From Trichuris trichiura (taxonomy: Eukaryota; Nematoda; Enoplea; Trichinellida; Trichuridae), in NCBI GenBank assembly GCA_037903355.1, contig JBAJFE010000014.1, forward strand, positions 4,340,001-4,404,000: DNA of 64,000 bases, read 5' to 3'. The position numbers were made by a program, and so were the translations under genes. The stretch's first letter is position 1, and each line of letters starts with the position of its first letter. The notes under the pieces are model-generated. The model did not search any database. It was not told the DNA's origin and saw only the letters and a list, made by a program, of their open reading frames with translations. This document shows positions 36,161 through 47,300 of this stretch, in pieces.

Positions 36161-36200
36161 ACCGCTGAAGACGGGTCTCGTTTGACCCGAAAGCTCCGGA
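36161..36200 (+). ncRNA. Hammerhead-like ribozyme motif, family 2, right arm
   Basis: Plus-strand copy of the same core, mirror image of the left arm. Stem I is ACCG with CGG(A), stem II has five base pairs, and base 17 is C. A transcript through the whole palindrome would contain one motif in sense and one in antisense, so the long hairpin would compete with ribozyme folding. Confidence 0.6.
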
Positions 36201-36419
36201 ATAAAAATATTGTCAACGGGACAAACTTTCCGTAAAAGAAACTTGCCATATGACTTCATGACATTGATAAACCTACTCCATAATTTTCTCAGACTCAAAG
36301 GTTTCGTAAAATGCCAATTCTTAACTCCGTCACATAAAGACAACGCTTCTGAGCTCTGCCCACGTAAGAACTTATTACAAAATTTAAATTATTTTTAATC
36401 CCACATGTTGAAAGAGGAG

Positions 36420-36570
36420 CTGTTTTCGGTGGGACTTTTCAGACTTTCAACCACAGTTTGGTCCATCGACTCTATCGTGGAAGTAACATTTGGCTGTGGG
36501 AACTCCATAGTCGCAAGCTTCTCAGCTCTATCAAGACATTCTGCACATTAGTACAAGGGCTGACATCTTA
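36420..36570 (-). mobile_element. Short pogo/Tigger transposase fragment
   Basis: The minus strand reads a short DDE-region block (P-Q-P-N-V-T-S-T-I-E-S-M-D-Q-T-V-V-E-S-L) that matches the usual F-L-P-P-N-V-T-S-L-x-Q-P-M-D-Q-G-V-I motif of pogo/Jerky transposases. A related block is at about 49.3 kb. Confidence 0.6.
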
Positions 36571-37090
36571 AGGATTTTAAATTTTTACGCGGTTTATACA
36601 AGCTCGCTTCTCTGCCGATCCGGATAATCGAGCTTCTACTGTATTTGGTGAAAATATCCAACCTAAAGTTATGCACAGCGAAAGCCTGTCCGTTAGCCAT
36701 AATCGTACATTAATAGAAACGAAAAGGATCAGCCAGACGTGGATCGAGAGGACTGGTTGCTGCTTAGTGAATCTTCGAGCACTTCCATTAGGCCTATTTA
36801 TACCCGCACCCACAGTATCTGACCTATTACACTTCGACCGCTGACACTAAAATCAGATAGTGTGAAAATGTAGAGTTTTTCATTTACGCTCACTATTGTT
36901 TGCTTTCTGCTAATAAACCATAAATCCATCAGTCAGCGGAAGAATTTTTTTTCACAATTAGATCGCTGATTATCCTTCACTGGTAACTAACTCATAGAAA
37001 AAAGGAAAATGCGCCATTACATTATAAGGAACCGTATTTTCAACATTATTGAAGGCAAGATAGGGTGTCTTGTACTTCGGTAGTTTCACA

Positions 37091-37356
37091 GTTGATCTTC
37101 AGTTCACGATTTTGGCCTCATTGGTGTGTCTGTAAGTAAACTTCAAAATGCCTTATTAACGAATGGTTAAGCAAATTGTCAGAGAATAAGGGACCTCCCT
37201 TACACTGCTGAGGACGGAACAAGAGCAGTTCCGAGGCGTACGGTATCGATTGTTCGGCGCTTATTCTCATGTTGCTCATCCATTCATTGGTAGAGCGTTT
37301 TGAAGTTTACTTACAACACACCAAACAGGCCAAAGTCGTGAACTGAAAGTCAGCTG
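37091..37356. repeat. Palindrome of two family 1 terminal repeats
   Basis: The left arm (from 37,091) and right arm (to 37,356) are inverted copies of the terminal repeat found beside the Penelope-like element at 32.7 kb; both contain the complement pair CTGTAAGTAAACTTCAAAATGCC. Between them is a hammerhead-like core on the plus strand at 37,202-37,246 (CTGAGGA, stem II GGAAC/GTTCC), in which GAAA has become GAGG. Confidence 0.7.
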
Positions 37357-37639
37357 TGATTACTGGATCCACAATCATCTGATACTAAAGAACGAATCAA
37401 CCAATGCTTCCACTTTTGCTCACTCCTATCGTTGATTCGCACTTATTCATATCGAAAATGTAAGACCTTATAACGCCGTTTTGAAACTTCATCTGTTTAC
37501 TTGTTACGGAAACTGTACAAACCGTTTATTTATAGTTACACATAAGCGATGCCTTTGAAGCTTACGGTGTCTGTCATGCTCCGTTTTCAACGATTACAAG
37601 TACAGGCACATAGGAACAGCGAGTGTGATTAGCTCAGTA

Positions 37640-39180
37640 GGGCGCTGCATTAAAATTAATTAGCTCACTCCATACCTCGCTAACCGCCGCCCCATTGTCA
37701 CAATTGATGATGGAGCTGCTTTTGATGTAAAGCTCCTCTTTTATACGCCTTAGGGGTAAAAAGGGGTCTCGCATGAGATTATTCTTGCTCTTGGGTCGAG
37801 TGAGCACTGAGGGGCATGCTCCGCGACTATGGAGGCTTCAATCGCTCTCTCAATGGCCTTTCTTGGTTCCACTGTAGGTGGACGTCTGAGGCCGCTGGTA
37901 AGTTCCCCGTTGAGTTTTCGTTCAGCATTCTTGTATGCCAATTTATTCTTCACATATTAGCCGAATCTGTGAAATAAAGTATTGCACTTTTCTCCTGTCT
38001 AGGTGTTGCAGCCACATTTCGTAAATGACGCTTGATCTGCTATAAAAAGGGAACTCTGATCTTGGCACTTCTCACAATCGAACCAAGCTTAGATGAACTT
38101 TTAAACCGAACATTAAAGTTTAGGGAATGTCGCAATCTAGTTTTTTCACTTAACCCAATGTATTAGGAAAGCATGAAAACTGAGTGTGTTGACTATTGGA
38201 TGGGACTAGTAGTAACAATTTACTAATTTACATAGTTTAATAAAGGGAGTAACAGATTTACTGAGGTACCCACTACTGGTTAATGTATTTAAAGTATGAT
38301 TTCGTTCAGCATTTAAATAATGCAGGGTCACATACTGTCAGGGCCCAGTAAGCCATTCCCTTTACTATACCCTTTTAACTGATATGGGGTGACACGAAGA
38401 AAAATGCAAATGTCGATCTGGGTAGGTTTCTTGTAAACAGCTATTTTTAAATTTTTCCCTTGCTTTGTATATAAGCAAAACGTCTAGAAAAGAGTCTTTG
38501 GTTGTTTTTTTTCGATTGCTGCTGTCATTTGATTGATAATCTATTCAGATGTTCCAGGAACATTTCTTCTTGTCCTATTTAAACGACGGCAAAAATATCA
38601 TCTACATATCTTTTGAAAAAAGATGGAAGTGCCGGAATCATGCAGAGTGCTGAACGCTTTTCTTCGGGATGTTCCATGAAGATCACTGCGAAAACAATAG
38701 ATAGTGGATTTCCCATTCGAGCTCAGTCTTTTCATAAGAAGGAACTGTCCTGGAAGCTGAAGCATGCATGCCAAAGAAAACTAATTTTACTATGTTGGTG
38801 GGCATTAATTTAATTCTGAAACAGGTGCTGTCATCTGCGTTTAAGAGGACTTGTAATGAATTGATTGTATACTTTATGGGGATACTTGTGAACAGGTCCT
38901 TAACATCACAACTTGCCATGAGCTCAATCAGCTCTAGTTTTACAGATTTTAATGCAATGCAAAATTCTTTACAATTTCTAACAATCGAATCGCTCTTACC
39001 TCTTAGAGATTGTATTATGTTTTTACAATATGAATAAAGTCTGGAAATAAACTTATTAACATTCGAAACTACCGGTTTTAAGGGTACTTTCGGCAGTGCA
39101 GCATGTACAAGTATGTTGCAGACGGACAGATCTGAATACAAAATAGATCAAAAACCATCATTGCTCCTGTCACTTCGTTG
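37640..39180 (-). mobile_element. Decayed Penelope-like retroelement copy
   Basis: From right to left on the minus strand: the N-terminal RT part (39,141-38,683) with S-C-D-V-K-D-L-F-T-S-I-P, the equivalent of the first catalytic Asp block. Then come frameshifted palm and thumb remnants, a Y-I-like endonuclease linker, and the C-terminal piece (37,953-37,750) that aligns with the end of the 32.7-kb copy (K-N-A-E-R-K-L-N-G). Many stops; dead. It supplies RT blocks missing from the other copy. Confidence 0.75.
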
Positions 39181-39789
39181 GAACCGGCTTTGAAAGTATG
39201 CGCATTAGTAGAACATGAATCGCAGTGCTCAAACTATCCACAACCTAGAATCATTTGCAGAGAGTTCTTTCCATCTAAAAAGCATAAAAGAAATTCTTCA
39301 CATTCATAGTCCCCACTTCAACATCAGCAGACAATGGTAGGAAGTTAGTAAGGCGTAGGAAGCACTCATTCATGACCCTATTTCTCTCTGCTACCTCAAT
39401 CCTACCCAGAACAAAGACACCATTAATACACTCGTCTGATGGTTCTTTTCCTTCCACCTTTAACTTACTTGGGTATTTTCGCTTTAACGGAACGGTGTCA
39501 ATTTTCGCTTGACTTGCGATTAGTGCCGTTGCGCAACTCCTCTCTCGATGATGAATGATCTGTCTATCGTGCCTCCTGCTGCGGACAGTCCTACTGTTAC
39601 TCGCCTAAGCCTAGACCCTAACAGTTCTTCCCGTGGGACAATAGAGCCGACCCGGGATTGTTCAGACTCGTAAAAAAACCCCTCACAACTGTGAAAAGCA
39701 GGGCGAGAGACCAAATGCCGGGTCGCGCAAGCACAACGCCTTAACCTTCCAATATAAAACCGTTCGCACGACAGTTTTCCACGTTCAGA

Positions 39790-40415
39790 ATGAGCTCACA
39801 ATAGTACTTGCTGAACATAACGGGCGAAGAAAGCGCGGCCTCCTTCTTGAGCGGAAAGGGCGTGTGCCATCAGGAAAAAGCGTGCCCATCCTGTCATCAT
39901 CAGATGGAGTTCTGCAGCAGAAGCCCACACGTCTGCCCGCAGTGGAAGTGCAGGAATGGTCCCTGCCACAAGCGGCTCAGTGAAAGATAGGGAACGTGGT
40001 TCGAAGACAAAAATCCGCATTCTGTTTGACTTGATTAACAGCAATCCCTTGAAGGTCCACACCGCCGCTCGAATTTAAGGAAGGCCATCATCCTTATCCT
40101 AGTGTGGAGCAGTGAGCTGAGCTCCATGAAGTTTTGCAAGAAACATTTCGGTAAGCCCTTGCTTAGCGCTTTTGAGTTCACCTATGCCAGCGGTTCATTC
40201 AAAGTCAAAACCACAGCGTCACAGTACGTTGTCACCGGCACCTGCGAGTAGTTGCTGCCAAAACTGTGGGCGAGGTTGCCCACCCTATCGGCGGACCTTC
40301 CAACACAGTGGAGTTCGACGAGGCTGTTCTGCTGCAGAAAGCACAACCGAGAACGACCATACGGACGCCAACAGTGGGTATTCAGCGGTAGGTGTCCGTG
40401 TATGTAATTACATCA
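39790..40415 (+). mobile_element. Merlin-type transposase remnant
   Basis: The plus strand reads a Cys-rich zinc region with C-P-S-C-H and W-K-C-R-N-G (39,880-39,960). After stops comes T-V-E-F-D-E-A-V (about 40,307), then in another frame R-K-H-N-R-E-R-P-Y-G-R-Q-Q-W-V-F-S-G (about 40,340-40,390). The acidic residue in V-E-F-D-E and the G-x-Q-W-V-F-G/S-G block are typical of ISXO2-like DDE transposases, called Merlin in animals. The right end is cut off at the truncated hammerhead repeat (40,420). Confidence 0.6.
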
Positions 40416-40419
40416 TTTA

Positions 40420-40500
40420 ATACCGCTAAAGACCCGAAAGCTCCGGAAAAATGAAAAATTTTCCAACGGGACAAACTTTCCGTAAAAGAAACCTAACATG
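40420..40500 (+). repeat. Truncated family 2 repeat, stem II deleted
   Basis: ACCGCTAAAGACCCGAAAGC at 40,421-40,440 keeps both flanks of the hammerhead core but has lost the 5' strand and loop of stem II. The usual AACGGGACAAACTTTCCGTA tail follows. It cannot fold as a hammerhead. Confidence 0.7.
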
Positions 40501-41330
40501 AAATGTTCCCTTTATGAACTTTATTGCTCTGTCAAGGGAAAGTATTACAATAAAAGAAAGACGGAAATGACAAAAAGTGCAGCCACATCTTATTATGAAG
40601 GCAAGTGGTCAAGATTTAATGAACTTATAGTTACAATAAGACCAACCAACTAAATAATGCACACACGTATGAGCAATTACAAAAAATAAAAGTTAACTGA
40701 AAACTCTACGCGGTTTCTAAAATTTTGACAGAATTTCATCAGCGCCTTCCGATCTTCCGTCGCTTTGTACCATGTCTAGAATACTTCTCCGGTGAAGTCG
40801 ATGATGGCAAAAGATGGGAAGGATCATCTTCCGCCCAAAACGAACGCAACTGGTATCTCCTGTCACTCCTTTCAGGCTGCATGTACAAATCTGATTCTCG
40901 ACTCCCAGCTGAAACCAGAAGAAGACTTGATAGTTAATAAACAGCTACGCGCACTTAAGCTAGAAAGTAATTTCGGTAAATTAACGATCAAACTTGACTT
41001 TAAACGAAACGGTAAAGACCAAAGCTATCACGTTATGGTGTAGCATGCTCTCATGTTTCAAGCTGTAGCGAAAGTGGAATTAATTTAGGCATTGGACCTC
41101 TGTCAAGAATACATTCATTATCACGAACTATTTTCTACTGTAAGACTAAAAATTCATACAGAATATATCTTCCAGTTTCCCAGCTACCGGCTGGAGTAAC
41201 GACTAAAGTTCAACATCCAACACAAAGATATCTGAACGCAGAACTTATTACATTAACGCAACTCAGTGGGGAAAGGAAAAATCGCGCAAAATAAACTTAC
41301 GATAGTGCAATTCATTCTGTTCCTGGAATG
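40500..41330. other. Spacer 3' of THOC2, no gene seen
   Basis: Overlapping plus-strand frames at 40,725-41,043 have no recognisable domain. The THOC2 3' UTR should fall in the right part, but I could not fix a poly(A) signal. Confidence 0.35.
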
Positions 41331-41332
41331 TA

Positions 41333-44300
41333 TCAAAGGAAACCTAAAATACACATGCTTAAATTATGACTGCGCGCGACATACAGTACGTCAAAGGCCG
41401 GTTCGTTAATGTAAGGGTGAAAATTTCTGGTGTAATGTTCAACTCGTTCCCGTGGCCTTCGACTCGCGCTGCATTCCCTAATACGCCCTGAGCCTCTGTG
41501 GCGGGAAGGACGGCTGCTTGGTGACTCCCTACGAGGCAACTTTTGAGAGGCACATTTCTCTGCGGAATGTTCCGCTCTCTAAAACAGTCCGTCTGGCTTA
41601 AAATGGATAGTAAACCAAAGCATTAAACACTACCTTTGTGTCTATCCTTTTTGTTTTCTCTTCTGAGCAAGTTGGCTCTACCTTACTTCGTTTTTCTTCT
41701 GAAAAATTACCATTACCAAAATTACATAAGGCAGAAAAATGAAAAGTAATCTCGTACTTTTAAGTTCCTCATATTTTTCTTTGTTACCAGTGGAAGGATC
41801 AGCCGATTGTCCTTCTCTAGATCGCCGCGTGCGAGATCTTAGACGCAATATCGGCTTGGAATTGCTTACAGTATCACGCTGACCAGGAAGCGAATCCGTA
41901 GACGCTGGTTCCATTCGCTCTGGTTTGCGTCGTTTCTTTTTAACATCATGTTCGCTACCTGAGGAAACGAAACTGTCGGTCTCATGCACACTTGACTGCT
42001 TTCCATTATTCAGCGTTGACTGAGCAGTGCCATCTTTTTCCTTACATTTCGTGTTTTTTTCCTTTTCACCGGGCGAATCTGGCTTTTCATTAGAGAGACC
42101 TTTCCCTGCTGTGTTAACTTCCTCATTCGAAGGATTCGAAGTGTCAACAACAATAAATTGGTCCATAGCGTCGCTAAATGGTAACGGTTGGTCAGAACCA
42201 GCAGTTACCTTACATGAACTTTCAGTTGTCCTTTTTGATCTTTCCTTTCGTTCCTTATCGTTGGCAACTGAAGAAGGCCTACTTGACTGCGACGACTTAA
42301 CGTCATTCTTTGAGGTCACTGATTTCTGACTTCTCAATCGCAGCCGGGCATGAGGAAATACTTCAGTAGCAATCGGTTCTCGCTTATCTTCTTTCGATTC
42401 TCCTGAAACCGTGCTTGTTCTTCCAATTTTATAATTTCCACCTTGAGCGCTGTTCCCGGAGATATGCCTTTTTCCTAGGCTTGACTCCTGATTTGTACTA
42501 GCTCCTTTTGTGCCGTCAGGCCGGCTTACTTCCCGTCTCGTTTCGAGCGTGTCTCCTTTCGGTCTTTCCGGCTGATCAGGCTTATCATGGGCTACGTCTG
42601 CTCTTGCCTTACTAAGCAAATCGAGTGGCTTTTTTAGCTTCACAGGCAAAGAATCTCCAGACTTCCGAGACAAACTGCTCATCATTGCAGCTGATTGTTG
42701 TCTCTTTTTAGCCTCGTCGGGGGCAAAGTTATCCTTGTTAATTTTTGAAAACGCTTCCTTGGTTATGCTAGAAGATTTCTCAATTTCTTTCTTAACTTTA
42801 TCAACGTTCCTTGCAGTTTTCGAACGACTTTCGCTTGTAGCTGTACTGCCTTCTGAACTTGCTTTAAAGCGGGAAGGAGAATTCCTACTTGAAGGACTAG
42901 TTTTCAAATGGCTGTCAGTAGCACTGGCGGGGACGGCGGATATTTCGGAATCAGGTTGAACATCATCCGCTTTCTTGGACAACAACTTCACAGGAGGACA
43001 TTTAACGGCCTTCTTCAGTAAGTTATCCGAAGCAGTGTAAGTAACGGGAGCCTTGGTGTTATCTGTCACCTTTCGCAAGCTTGGTTGGCCGCCATGATCG
43101 GATGACACAGACTCGGTTACCCTAAACGATACTACGTGTCAGCAACGCGCAAATTCCAATTTGCAAAGCTAACAAAGGCCAACTTCCACGGAACCTCCGT
43201 TCTCACACTTAAAGAAGCGAATCAAAGCGTTCCTTTTTCGCCAGACATCAAGCACTCCCGGATAAAGAAAACTTAATTTGAAAAAGACGGAAAGTAGCGT
43301 TGTCTATTGATTGATAGCTGTCAGACCAATAGCAGGATCAATTGCACGAAGTTTGGAGACAGGCATAAAGTGAACAATTCGAACATAGTAACAAAGTGGA
43401 AATTGAACTAACAGTTCAACAAGCTAGCTGCTTTCGAGCGCGAAAAATGCTTATGTGTTAGCATCTGATTTCCGAGAGAAAAACTGATAGAATATTAAAC
43501 GCAACATGATACGCCCCTTTTAACCGTAGAAAAAACCGTTTTTTGGATCACCTGCCACAATTATTACCAAGTGACGATGACAGGAACTATTGGCGCAACG
43601 GTAAGCTGAGTTATAACGATACTGTTATTAAGAATTTCTGAGAGGCAAAAGTGATTGTTTTATTAAGACATTTATTTGAAGCTTCAGGTCACCACTTTAC
43701 AGCATACAGAATTCTAGAAATACCCATTCGATTGGGATTACTCACTTTAGGATACTACGATAGCACAAGAAAATCGGTTCTGCTTATCAGAGAAACAACG
43801 GAGTTTTTACTTTTTCGTACAAGTTCATCTAAACTAAAAGTAATAGAAAGAACTGACAAGAGCAGAAGGTCGTTCAGCGAAAATCGAGTTGCGTCCAAAG
43901 TATAACGTGATTAATGCGTTTAGCATGCAAATAAAGTTGTAGACATTTAATCACACCAATCCTTGCAACATGAGAATCGATTGTTATCGGGTTGGAAAGA
44001 AAAACAGAGAAAGTTGAATTTAGTTTCAAAAATAGGCTCACTTTCCTCTCTATTGATACTTTAGGGCAATCACATTGGTTCCAAAACGCACGTTAACCCT
44101 TTGGAATTTAAGTAAGAGTAGTTTCACAAACTTTATTTCCGTTATCAACAGGCAAAAAAATTTTAAAACCGCAAAATGTAGTTACTAATAAATCAGATGC
44201 CTTTTTGCAAAATATCTCAACGGAGTTGATTAATTTGTGAAGGTGACATTCCTCCCCCTAATGTACCTTTTTTAACAGAGTTACGCGGACAGATTACGGC

Positions 44301-47300
44301 GTAATTGAAATTTTGTAATAATTATACCAAGAACAGCTCTCCTCTCTCGCTTTCATAAGACAACTCTGAAGGACTTCTGTTACACGACAGAAACGAGTTG
44401 AGATACTGTAAAACAGCCTTTTTATGAGAAAAGTTCGGGAAATGGACACACCGATAGCGGGATAAATGAAGGTTTAACAAGTAACAGTACAGGTAAAAAA
44501 CAGCAGGGATCCTGGCGGTACCAAGAACTTTTCCAATGTTGAATGAATTTTAAAATTTGACTATTGAAACGTGCTTAGCGTACGGTAATGAAGAATTGGT
44601 ATATGAAGTGTTAAACGGCGATAAAATTGCTCAATCCCTACCGAAAACGCAAGAGGAACTAGAAGTCAGTCGACAACATGCAGAAAATGCACTTCGATTG
44701 AAAGCATAGGCTTCTCAATGCAAAAAGGTTGCCATGGGACAGCTTCAAACGCAAAAAGAACGTGAATTGAAAAGGTCATTGTGCTTGAAAAATATCCATT
44801 AATTAGCTGACAAGAAACACTTTTTAATTCGTTGCGGAAACATTAACATTCTATTTGAATAATGAAAGGCGTGTTTGAGTAATAATTTACAATAAAAGAA
44901 GTAAAAACAAAGAAAAAGCAACAGAAACAGAAATAAGATATACCTGGACTACCACCGCCCTGCTTACTCAGGATGAGGCCTACTGTGATTACGTTGCTTA
45001 AATTGCGTTTCGCTGAACATCCCGCTGTTTATAACGGAAAGAAGTCCTACGAGAAAGATATTCTTTGAGAACAAATATGACGTACTCAGGAACAAACAAG
45101 TACCAAGAAGATGATTTTTGTTTTCAATAAACATTTTCCTCAGAAGACATGTTTCCTTAACAAACAACAGAATGAAATTATATGGTCTCAAAATTATTCT
45201 GATGGCGTACACGTTTACTCTCAGCCGACAGCAATAAAAAAAAGATGTCAGTCTAATTGTGAAAGCCACTTTCCTATCATTGCGGATCATAAGCAGCACT
45301 GCAGCAAGAACTTACTTCTTCGTTAAAGCTGTTATTTTCATTTATTCCTCTCTCTCCTTCTTACTATCCTTTTTTCAGTTATTAATTCACATTTAAACAT
45401 CTTTGCAACCATAGTTGGTCTTCTGGTTCACGAGTTTGGCCTGTTTAATGTATCTGTAAGTAAACTTCAAAGTGCCCTACCAACGAATGGATGAGCAAAT
45501 TGTTAGAGAAAATACAGAACAATATAAATACCGTACGTTTCAGAACAAGAGCAGTTCTGAAATGTACGGTATTCACATTGCTCTGTATTTTCCCTAACAA
45601 TTCGCTCATCCATTCGTTGGTAGGGCACTTTGAAGTTTACTTACAGATACATTAAACAGGCTAAACCCATGAACCAGGTGACCAACTATGAAATAACCTA
45701 AGCCAGTTAAAAGACACCCCATCTTTCGAATCTTTGCAATTACATTTTTCTTTTAAATTTCAAACTTAAAACTCGTCTCCTCCAAAGTCGGAATCGATCT
45801 ATACAGCACTGCATTACATTAGACACAATGTGACACACAATTGGGATCAAGGGGCAAAAGTTAGTCAACTATGGACAACCATTGTTACGCGTTCCAACTG
45901 CTGCTCACTAAACTCAATGCATACACGAGTGCTTGGAACACGTGAAAAAATAGAGTAACATATATACAGTTAAACCTCCGTAAATTGACCACCCAACAGA
46001 CAAGAGAAAACTGTGAATAGATTAGTATCTGTACGCGTTTTATTCTGTTGCTAAGCACCTATTGGAGGCCTATGAAATGGCGAGGTGCATAAAAATAACG
46101 CCATTGTAAAAGTATGCGCAATGTTTTTTAACGGCTAGAATGCTCCTGAAAAAGGTATCGATCATAGTCTTGTGCTTGTTCTTACTACAAACATGAGCGG
46201 TAAAGGCGGTCCCCGCGCTAACTACTCCGCTCAGCATTTCTGGGCATTTTTAGAAAGCAAAACACTTTTGCTGCGCTAACATGCGCCCGACGTCCTCTTC
46301 CTTCAACTTCACTTTCCTCCTCTGCGTCATCTCCTGCGCTACTTGCTTCTACGCACATTCCCGCTTCAGCTAGTATAGATTGAAAGATTGCATGTGGGTC
46401 GGGTTCGGTAGAAGTAGTCATCTCATAATCTATTGCCCAACTACCCCTGAGCCTCGTATTTCGCTTTAAATGTCTTAATTACTCCTTGATCTAAAGGCTG
46501 GGTTTTTCAGGAATTGTTTGGCGGCAGGAACTTGAAAGTGACGTTTGTAAGGTGTCCCACGCGGAGATGGATCGGACAGTTGTCTAATACCAATAACATG
46601 GAACGTTTCATTCGCTTCATCTGTCGGTCGACACTTCTTACCCACTCCTCGAATTTGGCGGCTGTCATCCAGGCGCATTTATTTGATCTCCAAGTGACAG
46701 GAAAATCGTCGCGGGGTTTCGCTGATTTACCAATGACCAATGGCTTCAAATTCTCCCCAGTTGTGCTTGCGCAAGGAAGCACAGTGAAGCGCTCTTTGGA
46801 CAGCTTCCCGCTCTTGCGTTTGTCGCCTTTCAGTACAAGGCTTCTATCAGGCATCGCCTTGAAGAACAAGCCGCATTCATCAGCACTGAAAATGTTTTCC
46901 TCCTTGAAGCGAATGGCGAAATAACGAAACTTCGCGACGAAGTCATCGAAGAACTGGACGGAAACTTTGCTAGATCCGCCGCATAAGATTTTCTCGAAAA
47001 TCTTAAGACAGAGCTTGAACTCCTCAAGCTAACCGCTTGATGCTTGGAAACCCGTCAACCCGAATTCCAAGGCGAATCTTCTAGCAACTTTTTAGATCAT
47101 TGGGCCAGAGATCCGTGCATTAGCTGCTCTTATTTGCTTAAGCCAATTCAATGCTGCTTCACTGACTTGTTCGAAGGAGGTTCTCCTCCGTTTTCGTTGC
47201 GCACCTCCGCTTTCCTCATCGTATCTTTCCAAGTACTCACGTTTACGTCTCTGGATGTTGCTAACGGTGGTCTTGCTGACATGGAACCGTTCCGCTGTCT

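Larger units (their letters stand above)
36018..36242. repeat. Near-perfect 225-bp palindrome with two hammerhead-like cores
   Basis: The arms of about 105 bp (36,018-36,123 and 36,137-36,242) are nearly identical and are separated by about 13 nt. Each arm reads outward from the centre: TTAATATAAAGCAATGAAG in reverse order, the hammerhead core, AACGGGACAAACTTTCC and GTAAAAGAAAC. A 17-nt string, CCATATGACTTCATGA, occurs directly repeated on both outer sides (35,954 and 36,245). The high arm identity means recent formation or gene conversion between arms. Confidence 0.85.

Noticed and set aside
39520..39760. tRNA-like string GGTTAAGGCGTTGTGCTTGC on the minus strand, suggesting a tRNA-derived SINE or tRNA
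   Set aside because: No closed cloverleaf could be drawn and no convincing B box or terminator follows.
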